From positions 117,501 through 181,500 of the forward strand of contig JAGYIR010000008.1 in NCBI GenBank assembly GCA_018402525.1: a DNA stretch of 64,000 bases. The letters run 5' to 3'. Position numbers and translations under genes: made by a program. Below are positions 45,904-53,005 of this stretch, piece by piece. The notes under the pieces are model-generated. The model was not told where the DNA came from and made no database searches. It saw only the letters and a list, made by a program, of their open reading frames with translations. How positions within the stretch are numbered: the first letter of the stretch is position 1; each line of letters begins with the position of its first letter. Origin of the DNA: Crocinitomicaceae bacterium. Its GTDB lineage: Bacteria; Bacteroidota; Bacteroidia; Flavobacteriales_D; Crocinitomicaceae.

Positions 45904-46902
45904 TTACTTCTTCTCTTTATTAATCACCCAATTGCACGTTTTCTTGCTCATGGCCGCTAGAATGTTCGCAAATCCATTCACGTTTGTTTGCATGCTTTTA
46001 TTGTCGTGAAAAACAGCACTTGCTCCACTGAAATAAACCCGTGTTCCACAGTAGAATTGACCTCTGTTTTTGTCATCAGCACCTTCCGAAACAGGGTTTG
46101 GACCGAACATGAACATGTTTACAGCATTAACGCCATAATCCTCTTTGTTCTTTTTTAGTTTACGCGTTACGACATAGCATACAATCACGGCATCAACACC
46201 CAATCCTTTGCACAATTCATAACCTAAACTGGAAGTCATTTTGCGATTGGCGCTGAACATTCCTCCAGTGCTCAAAATAAGTGGTTCAGATTCATTTGGA
46301 CTTTCATTCGCAACAAAGAATTCACGGTATCCTTTTCCTTTTGGACATACTTTCAACGTACTTACAGTAGATGAGGCGATGGTAGAGAGTCCGGTTCCTG
46401 CGTTTTTGGATACCGTAACTGACGTTTTTTCTGCTTTGGCAGTTTCTTGACTAAATCCGTAGTAAAAAGTGCTTTTTTCATCCGTGTCCAAGAATTCGTC
46501 AGGAGTCAACAAGTCGATTCCATACTCTTTAAAAGATGATTTCATGGCATCAATTCCTTCTTGGTAAAAGGCATCGACATGTGCTTGTCCCGTTGCGTCT
46601 GCAGTTCTCCATACCGCAGTGCTTGCGGAGCCAATATAGGCGCCACCGTTCGCTTCTCCTTTTGCAGGGTCGTACAAGTAGAAACTAACCAAGGCTACTT
46701 TTTTTGGTTTTGGATTCAACAGTTCGACATTCGCACTGTAGCCGCTGCCGTTTTTTGAGTTCCTTCCTTCTCCAGGAAAGTCCAATTTTACTTTGATTTT
46801 GTCTGCATTCGCTGTCGCTTTGTTAAACGCGTTTTGTGCATTGCAAATCGTTGGAAAAGCAATCAGCAATGTTATGGCTAGTGTGGTTTTCATTTTTTTC
46901 AT
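45904..46902 (-). CDS. Secreted protein of unknown function (332 aa)
   Basis: It has a signal peptide ending PTICNAQ. The mature part has NGSGYSANVELLNPKPKKVALVSFYLYDPAKGEANGGAYIGSASTAVWRTADATGQAHVDAFYQEGIDAM, later GYELCKGLGVDAVIVCYVVTRKLKKNKEDYGVNAVNMFMFGPNP and several Cys. The domain has a Rossmann-like alternating pattern. I do not recognise the family. It is 18 nt after another secreted protein gene and near a two-component system. Confidence 0.7.
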   Translation of the reverse strand: MKKMKTTLAITLLIAFPTICNAQNAFNKATANADKIKVKLDFPGEGRNSKNGSGYSANVELLNPKPKKVALVSFYLYDPAKGEANGGAYIGSASTAVWRTADATGQAHVDAFYQEGIDAMKSSFKEYGIDLLTPDEFLDTDEKSTFYYGFSQETAKAEKTSVTVSKNAGTGLSTIASSTVSTLKVCPKGKGYREFFVANESPNESEPLILSTGGMFSANRKMTSSLGYELCKGLGVDAVIVCYVVTRKLKKNKEDYGVNAVNMFMFGPNPVSEGADDKNRGQFYCGTRVYFSGASAVFHDNKSMQTNVNGFANILAAMSKKTCNWVINKEKK

Positions 46903-46920
46903 GACTATTATGATTTAGAT

Positions 46921-47919
46921 TTATTTAATTGAGATTAATTCAGTTTTCGTCAAAACGGCACCGTTGTGGTCGTAATTAAGTTGTTTAACAACGCCAAGCT
47001 CTGGAACATACCATTTCTGAACAAGCATTTGCAAATACCCGTCACTGTTTGTCCCCATTGCACGGTTCATTAATTTTTCAGTGCGCTCGTTGTTCTTGAT
47101 TTGTTGCTTTTGGATTTTAGCATCAGTAGATTCCAGTTCGATGTTTGCTCCGAACTTTGACCATGTCATGGATTCTAGAACATATGCTTGATAGGTCTTC
47201 CCATTAAATTCAACTTCTTCCATTCGAGCCAAGTACCCGTCAACGTTGTGAATTGCATGCATGTAGGGCGATTCTTTTTTTCGCACATCCGCCGTAATTG
47301 TCTTGTAGCGATTCGTAACAGTTTGGCACGTTCGACCTAAATAATCCAAGTAGGGTGTACCATAAGTTGTACTCACATGTTGCTTTCGTTCGGCAGTGTA
47401 GGTCGAATAGTGGGGAGTGCTGACACCGTAATCATGGTGAGGTCGAAGGATGGTATTCTCGTCTAAATTTAATGGAATCTGCTCCACACCTAACATGGAA
47501 ACCGCAGTGATGTTATCCTCTGCATCTTTAACGATGTAAGGTGCGTTTAGTCGTGTGAAATACAGCGTATCGTTAAAGATTGCAACTTCACTGGTGTAAG
47601 TCACTCCGTTGACATCGGTTTGAAGTTCTGCTTTTTGCAGTCCTTCTTCGATGACGACATTCTCAATGGTGTAAACGACTTTTTTACTACTTCCTTTGGC
47701 TTTCCCGCTAAAGACTTTTTGATTGTGCTCTGTTGCAGCTTTGGATCGTTCACCGGGTTTTAATGAAATAAATTTGTTGTTGTTTGTCACATCCTTACCG
47801 TAGTCGACAACTTCTAAGGTTATAGTTTGACCTTCGGAATAAGGAATTCGACTAATCTGTGCAGTTGAAAAATCAATGCTAATCAGGCTTAATGCGATTA
47901 ATAAAAGTGGTTTTCTCAT
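46921..47919 (-). CDS. Secreted beta-rich protein of unknown function (332 aa)
   Basis: The signal peptide ends SIDFSTAQ. The body is beta-rich with many Tyr/Thr, including PYLDYLGRTCQTVTNRYKTITADVRKKESPYMHAIHNVDGYLARMEEVEFNGKTYQAYVLESMTW; one Cys, no membrane segment beyond the signal. No family recognised. It forms an operon with the following secreted gene and lies 102 nt downstream of the histidine kinase gene, perhaps under its control. Confidence 0.7.
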   Translation of the reverse strand: MRKPLLLIALSLISIDFSTAQISRIPYSEGQTITLEVVDYGKDVTNNNKFISLKPGERSKAATEHNQKVFSGKAKGSSKKVVYTIENVVIEEGLQKAELQTDVNGVTYTSEVAIFNDTLYFTRLNAPYIVKDAEDNITAVSMLGVEQIPLNLDENTILRPHHDYGVSTPHYSTYTAERKQHVSTTYGTPYLDYLGRTCQTVTNRYKTITADVRKKESPYMHAIHNVDGYLARMEEVEFNGKTYQAYVLESMTWSKFGANIELESTDAKIQKQQIKNNERTEKLMNRAMGTNSDGYLQMLVQKWYVPELGVVKQLNYDHNGAVLTKTELISIK

Positions 47920-48021
47920 GTTGTTTGGCGTTTAGATAACTAATTCTTAGACAAATGTACAAGAAGCCAAACGCGCAGAGTTCAGTAAATTTTCTGAATT
48001 TATCTACGTAAATTTTCGTAA

Positions 48022-49719
48022 TTAGAGAGGGATGCGAATGAATGCTGTCGTTCCTTTCGTTATTTCGGAGGAATCAAATTCTAACGAACCTTTTATCCAT
48101 GCAATGCGACTAGTAAGACTATCAAGACCAATTCCTTTTTTTACATTTTCAACATCGAAGCCAACCCCATCGTCTTCAAACGTTAATTGAAGCATGTTTT
48201 GGTGAAGTTGAACAAGCAAGGAAACACTCGTCGCGCTGCTGTGCTTTAACGTGTTATTGATAAGTTCTTGGCAAATACGGTAGACGGTGACTTCAATTTT
48301 TTCTGGTAAACGTTCATCGCTAAATCCAAGTGCATTGAATTCAAAATCAATCTTGTTGTGATTCAAATTGCGGTTCATCATTTCTTCCAGCGCTTTTAGA
48401 AGCCCCAGTTCTTTCAATGTAATTGGCATCATTTGATAGGAAAGCTCTCGGACTTCACTGGAAATTTTGTCTATTTCTTCGTTAAGCTGTGATAAAGAAG
48501 GATGAAGTTTTGTTGGCGCCTCAGCCTGAATGGCATTCAACATAAATTTTAAAGAAGTAATGTCCTGAACAATTCCATCATGCAAGTCTTTGGCAATTCT
48601 ATTTCTTTCCTTTTCTTCCGTGTTGATGATTTCCGTCAGGATGGCTTCCGTGTGCTCTTTTTCGAGACGTACCATTCTGTTTTTTTGAATGTAACGATAC
48701 ATGAAAAAAGTCGTCAACAGTAGGAAAAGCAGAATTCCTGAGATGATTAAAATGAGGTTTTTAGAGTGCTCTTCTTCTTTTAAGAGTTTGTTTTGAAGAC
48801 TAATCCGTTGTTCTTTTTTCTCGGTTTCGTATTTAACGCCAAGTTCTGAAATTTGCTGATGCTTTTCAAGATTTTCGACGCTGTCTTTGTATTTTTCATA
48901 GAGTTTGTAACTGACCAGTGCCTGTTCGTGATTGTTTTTTTTCTGATAATATTGATGTAGTACGTAGTAGTAATCATCTATCATTTGGTGAGCAGAGATC
49001 CTTGGAAGTAGCATCTTACAACTGTCAATATAGTCTTTTCCCTTTTCTAAATTTCCCTGATAAACGTGCGCTTCTGCAACAGTAAGGTAAGCGGAAAACC
49101 ATTCAAGATTGTCATCTACGCTCTTTAGATAGGATAAACTACCTTCCATGTAATCGATTCCCTTTAACGTATCTCCCATTTCAAAATACAACGCTCCAAG
49201 ATTTTTATATTGAATGAAAAGACCAAGAGAGTCGTTCATTATTTTTCGGTAGTGAATGGCCTTCTTGTAGAAATGTAGACTGAGCGAATCTTCCATTTTC
49301 ATGTAGTGAATATTACCTAGCGTATTGTAGGCATTAGCCAAATGCTCCTTGTCATTTAGTTTTTTAGATAGGTTTAGGCTCTTTTTTGCGTAAAATTCAG
49401 CCTTTTCGTATTTCTCGGTGTTTAAATAGACGATGGATAAATTGTTGTAGGATACAGCACAATTGTGTTCATCGCCGATCTTTTCAGCTATTTTTAATGA
49501 TTCAAGAAAGTGTTCATGAGAAGAAACAAAATCTCCTTTTCTGTAGTATTCAGTTCCTATGTCGCTATGGAGTTTTATAAGTTCGACTGGCTTTTTTTCT
49601 GTTGCGACCTTTTTTTTAAGCTGTTCAATCGTCTGCGCAAAATCTGCCAAGGGGAGTAGAACGATAAGACAAGTTATCACCAAGTGAATCCAGTTGTTTA
49701 TGCTTTTCGTCCCAGTCAT
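48022..49719 (-). CDS. TPR-containing sensor histidine kinase (NarX/DegS type)
   Basis: The 565-aa protein has an N-terminal signal/anchor (to about residue 28), six or seven TPR-like repeats in the periplasm (residues 45-270), a coiled coil, one transmembrane helix (about 321-341, LILIISGILLFLLLTTFFMY), then HisKA_3 with ERNRIAKDLHDGIVQDITSLKFML (His380) and HATPase_c (ELINNTLKHSSATSVSLLVQL, DDGVGFD, GLDSLTSRIAWIKGSL). The response regulator gene is 6 nt upstream. Confidence 0.92.
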   Translation of the reverse strand: MTGTKSINNWIHLVITCLIVLLPLADFAQTIEQLKKKVATEKKPVELIKLHSDIGTEYYRKGDFVSSHEHFLESLKIAEKIGDEHNCAVSYNNLSIVYLNTEKYEKAEFYAKKSLNLSKKLNDKEHLANAYNTLGNIHYMKMEDSLSLHFYKKAIHYRKIMNDSLGLFIQYKNLGALYFEMGDTLKGIDYMEGSLSYLKSVDDNLEWFSAYLTVAEAHVYQGNLEKGKDYIDSCKMLLPRISAHQMIDDYYYVLHQYYQKKNNHEQALVSYKLYEKYKDSVENLEKHQQISELGVKYETEKKEQRISLQNKLLKEEEHSKNLILIISGILLFLLLTTFFMYRYIQKNRMVRLEKEHTEAILTEIINTEEKERNRIAKDLHDGIVQDITSLKFMLNAIQAEAPTKLHPSLSQLNEEIDKISSEVRELSYQMMPITLKELGLLKALEEMMNRNLNHNKIDFEFNALGFSDERLPEKIEVTVYRICQELINNTLKHSSATSVSLLVQLHQNMLQLTFEDDGVGFDVENVKKGIGLDSLTSRIAWIKGSLEFDSSEITKGTTAFIRIPL

Positions 49720-49725
49720 TCCAAT

Positions 49726-50364
49726 TTAAACGATTTTATTCTTGTAAGCCACACTGATCAATTTACCAACCGAGTTAACGCCGAACTTATTCATTATACT
49801 AGTTTTGTGTGTTTCTACCGTGCGTGGACTCAAGTGTATCTTAGAGGCGATTTCTTTGGGTGTCATCCCTTCGCAAAGGAGTTTCAGCACTTCAAATTCA
49901 CGTTCTGTTAAGGATGTAGGATCGATGAGCTCATCTTTTTGCGAAGATTGACTGTATCCACTCAAGTGTTTCAATACCCCTTTGGAAAAGTAGATGTCAT
50001 TGGAAGATTCAAATGCTTCTTTTAGTTCCTCTAGCGTACAATCTTTGTTCAGATAGCCAGCAGCTCCTTTTTTGATGCAATCGTCGATAAGTTCTTTTTC
50101 GTTGTACATGGAGAGGACTAAACAGCGCAATTCTGGAAAAAGTGCTTTCAGTTCGACCAACGTTTTTCTCCCGTCCCAATTGGGCATTTCGATGTCTAAA
50201 CAAACGATGTCGGGTAAATTCTCCTGGCAAGCGTCAAAGAGTTGTTTTCCATCGTGAAAAATTTTCAGTTCCTCCACCTCGGGCAATTGTTGAATCAGTC
50301 CACCTAAGGCTTGTGCCAAAATCTTGTGGTCATCAGCAATATAAATCGTTAGTGGTTGGTTCAT
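49726..50364 (-). CDS. LuxR/NarL-family response regulator
   Basis: The 212-aa protein has a receiver domain (DDHKILAQALGGLIQ, phospho-acceptor Asp57 in VCLDIEMPNWDG, Lys in KKGAAGYLNKDC) and a LuxR HTH (LTEREFEVLKLLCEGMTPKEIASKIHLSPRTVETHKTSIMNKFGV). It pairs with the TPR kinase 6 nt downstream; the pair reads from 50364 to 48022. Targets may include the two secreted-protein genes that follow. Confidence 0.93.
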   Translation of the reverse strand: MNQPLTIYIADDHKILAQALGGLIQQLPEVEELKIFHDGKQLFDACQENLPDIVCLDIEMPNWDGRKTLVELKALFPELRCLVLSMYNEKELIDDCIKKGAAGYLNKDCTLEELKEAFESSNDIYFSKGVLKHLSGYSQSSQKDELIDPTSLTEREFEVLKLLCEGMTPKEIASKIHLSPRTVETHKTSIMNKFGVNSVGKLISVAYKNKIV

Positions 50365-50597
50365 TACCCGCAGTTTAATTCTTACGAATTCAATATACGA
50401 ATTTACTTAAAGTAACTGATTAACAAGCGTAAGATGTTAGAAAATCATTTAAACTAAAGTGATTGTAACCTGATGGACAAATGGGTAAAAATGGGATTTA
50501 TCGGTTTGGTCGAATGCGAATAATCATATTTTGACTACATTAGAAGGCGAAATAGATAATGTGTATAAACCTAATTGCGTTTAGCGATTGGTTATAC

Positions 50598-51182
50598 TTA
50601 ATTAAAAAGCTCCATCAACTCTTCCTGAATTGAAACACACTTATCCTTACTGTACCACGTTTGAATACGCTTATGTTTTTCTAGAATCGGCAAATCCTCT
50701 TTCATGAAATCGAGCATAATTTGCTGGCATGCTGCTGGACGAGGTCCCCAAATAAATAGATCTTCACCTTGCTCATTGCGAACAATCAATTTCGGAATGG
50801 ATTTTCCTCCGTTGGTGAGGTAATCGTCAATCATGTTCTTTCCGTTGTCGCGCAGTTCGATGTTGAAATCAATGAGTGGATTCTTCTCACTCAATAGCGC
50901 AAGGACAGGAACGCTGTGCGCAGCATCACCACACCAAGGCTCGGTAATCACAATCCACTGTTGAGGTGTTTGAATAGCTTCAATTTTTTTTACCAATGCC
51001 TCGTTAAGAATATCAGCTTTCAACCAACGATTCGTCCGTGAAAGATTCATTTTTGTATAATTGATGTATTCAGCGTCATCGTATGGATATTCGGTATGTT
51101 TTCCTTCAAGAATGGCATCAAAAAGCGCCATGTATTCGTTCCAAGTCATTTTTTCGTTTATTGATGAGACGAAGCTATTCAT
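50598..51182 (-). CDS. Thioredoxin-like protein with an incomplete CxxC motif
   Basis: The 194-aa protein belongs to the Bacteroidota thioredoxin family with WCGDxA: the active-site window reads EPWCGDAAHSVPVLALL (Cys84, then Ala87 where the resolving Cys would be). Conserved Pro is present in KSIPKLIVR. With one Cys it cannot form the usual intramolecular disulfide, so a monothiol or redox-inactive role is likely. No signal peptide is seen. It follows the convergent-type terminator of the upstream genes. Confidence 0.82.
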   Translation of the reverse strand: MNSFVSSINEKMTWNEYMALFDAILEGKHTEYPYDDAEYINYTKMNLSRTNRWLKADILNEALVKKIEAIQTPQQWIVITEPWCGDAAHSVPVLALLSEKNPLIDFNIELRDNGKNMIDDYLTNGGKSIPKLIVRNEQGEDLFIWGPRPAACQQIMLDFMKEDLPILEKHKRIQTWYSKDKCVSIQEELMELFN

Positions 51183-51196
51183 TTGTTGTTACAAAA

Positions 51197-51225
51197 AAAA
51201 GCACCAACGTTACATTGGTGCTTTT
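51197..51225 (-). terminator. Intrinsic terminator
   Basis: The stem AAAAGCACCAA / TTGGTGCTTTT with a 7-nt loop has an adjacent eight-A run on the plus strand (T run on the minus). It ends the metal-type cluster before the thioredoxin-like gene. Confidence 0.85.
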
Positions 51226-51246
51226 CATCTTTCAAATAAAGGTTCA

Positions 51247-51666
51247 TTATGGCAAACAAACGATGTGCATTACCTTTGTTACTTTTCCACCATCGTGATC
51301 TTTAATAGCGTCTAAAGTGAACATCACCGTACTCGTATCTGCTACGTTGTTTGTCCAGTGTTCATGAAAATTGTAAGACGTTGCATGATTGTGTACGTTT
51401 ACTGAAAAAACATCCTGCATTGTAGCGTGATTGTGTAACACGATGCTATAGCCATGCATTTCTGTGGTTGAAGCGATTGTTCCATTCATATGTAATTCTG
51501 CACCACTTGGTAGAGTATCGCCATCGTTGAATGAAGTAACCGTGATGACTGGCGTTCCAACTTGGTCGTGATCATCGTGATGGTCTGGTTCTTTTTCTTT
51601 TTTACAAGAGATCACAGCTAAAGCGATGATTGAAATAAATGCGAGTTTTAAACTTATTGTTTTCAT
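51247..51666 (-). CDS. His-rich lipoprotein of unknown function
   Basis: The 139-aa protein has a lipoprotein signal (LAVISC, Cys at residue 21) followed by KKEKEPDHHDDHDQ, and later HNHATMQDVF, NVHNHATSYNFHEHW and KDHDGG. Twelve or more His suggest metal binding (copper, zinc or nickel); the fold is a beta-sandwich by pattern. The ATG overlaps the upstream barrel stop as ATGA. A role as metal-binding partner is inference. Confidence 0.7.
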   Translation of the reverse strand: MKTISLKLAFISIIALAVISCKKEKEPDHHDDHDQVGTPVITVTSFNDGDTLPSGAELHMNGTIASTTEMHGYSIVLHNHATMQDVFSVNVHNHATSYNFHEHWTNNVADTSTVMFTLDAIKDHDGGKVTKVMHIVCLP

Positions 51667-52571
51667 AATGATATTGTTTTAAATGTGTAAAAAATTGAAA
51701 AGGATAATTGTCCATTGTTTTTGGTGTATCCTTTTGATAAATATTGTGTCAAGGGTTGGAAATAGCGCACCGAAATAAAAACACGGTTAAATTCAACGTT
51801 CATCCCTGGAAGCGCAGTAAGTATATGTCCTCCGTTAAATGTGTTTTTACTGGAGCCGTTTATGGTCGCTAGAAAGAGGTAATCGAACTGCATGCCGATA
51901 CCCGGAGATATACGCATATCTCCATACTTTAGCGTGCGACCTGCGTAGGCAACCGATTGAAGTCCATTCCCAAACTTAAAACGAGCCACGTTCTCTGTGG
52001 TCATGTTGAACGTGTTTTCAAATTGTACGTTCCATTTTTCGGTTTGGAAAAAGAGATTGGCCATCAATGGGAAATCCCAAGAACCAGTTCCTGGATACAT
52101 GTTTGTTGTCGCATGTGCATCGCGCGAAAATGCTCCAATTGGTGCTTTCACTCCAGCTCCAATCTGAATACCAAACGTACGTTTCCGTATGGAATCGACT
52201 GTTGCGTATGCTAAAAAACGTGTGCTGAGCGTTACATCGCCAAGCCCTTGCGCAATTGATGTTTTTCCTTCCTTTCGTTGTTGATTGTAGACCATCGGTA
52301 CATTGGCGTACAACTGGAATCGTTTTGAAAGTTGGAATTTCGCAAGTAAATTGACTTGCATGAAAAACTCCGATGAATTTTCAACGTTTCCGTGCCCAAA
52401 AATATCCGGATGTGTACTGTTGAATGAGCGTCCAACGCAACTAAATCCTATCAGGTGATTATTGGAAGAACCAATTATTCCGATAGATCCAGCGGCGGAT
52501 GAACCGCAAACCTCACAACCAACGGAATGAAAAGAAAACGCAACAATTGCTATTGTTACTAGTATTTTCAT
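51663..52571 (-). CDS. Outer-membrane channel-like barrel with Cys-rich N-terminus
   Basis: The 302-aa protein has a signal peptide, then CEVCGSSAAGSIGIIGSSNNHLIGFSC. Beta-barrel strands with Tyr/Phe girdle and Asn/Ser turns follow, ending SIFYTFKTISL. It resembles the 'transporter' barrels of the phenol-degradation MetA-like superfamily. The CxxC at the start is unusual for a barrel. It sits between the 129-aa Cys protein (39 nt upstream) and the His-rich lipoprotein (overlap). Confidence 0.72.
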   Translation of the reverse strand: MKILVTIAIVAFSFHSVGCEVCGSSAAGSIGIIGSSNNHLIGFSCVGRSFNSTHPDIFGHGNVENSSEFFMQVNLLAKFQLSKRFQLYANVPMVYNQQRKEGKTSIAQGLGDVTLSTRFLAYATVDSIRKRTFGIQIGAGVKAPIGAFSRDAHATTNMYPGTGSWDFPLMANLFFQTEKWNVQFENTFNMTTENVARFKFGNGLQSVAYAGRTLKYGDMRISPGIGMQFDYLFLATINGSSKNTFNGGHILTALPGMNVEFNRVFISVRYFQPLTQYLSKGYTKNNGQLSFSIFYTFKTISL

Positions 52572-52610
52572 TGTGTTAATTTTATTAAATGCTACGTAGC
52601 GGAAATAAAA

Positions 52611-53000
52611 TCAACTTTGAGGTGGGTGGTCAATGGAATGAATAAATAGTGCCCCTAGCTGTGTAAGGATCGGCTTGAAGTTTGAAGCATTTTTATCTTC
52701 GTGAACGACTTCGACATGTGGTTGGATGGAATGTGATTGCGCAATTTTTACGTTGTCCTTCACAACAGGACGGTTGTTTTTGTGCTTATTTTCCAAGTCT
52801 TTTAGCGCTGTCTCAGCTTTTTCCAGTTGTTTCGTCAAATAACACTTACCATTACAGTCGAGCATTGGTATGTCTTGATTTTCACAAAGTACTTGTGCAG
52901 CGTATTCTTTGTTTACCATATACCAAACATCCCAACTCGCCTGGTAGATATCTTTTCCAAGTATGGAAGCAATAGTTAATATGACAACGAGGTACTTCAA
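52611..53000 (-). CDS. Small anchored protein with CNGKCYL motif
   Basis: The 129-aa protein has a hydrophobic N-terminus and YMVNKEYAAQVLCENQDIPMLDCNGKCYLTKQLEKA (Cys39, Cys49, Cys53), a motif I recall from uncharacterised Bacteroidota proteins often found near copper genes. A charged coiled-coil stretch follows. It lies 5 nt after the E1 dehydrogenase gene and 39 nt before the barrel gene. Metal handling is inferred from Cys content and neighbours. Confidence 0.7.
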   Translation of the reverse strand: MKYLVVILTIASILGKDIYQASWDVWYMVNKEYAAQVLCENQDIPMLDCNGKCYLTKQLEKAETALKDLENKHKNNRPVVKDNVKIAQSHSIQPHVEVVHEDKNASNFKPILTQLGALFIHSIDHPPQS

Positions 53001-53005
53001 TTATT

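Noticed and set aside
45904-47919. The two 332-aa neighbouring secreted proteins as paralogues
   Set aside because: The equal length is coincidence; their sequences and predicted folds show no visible similarity.
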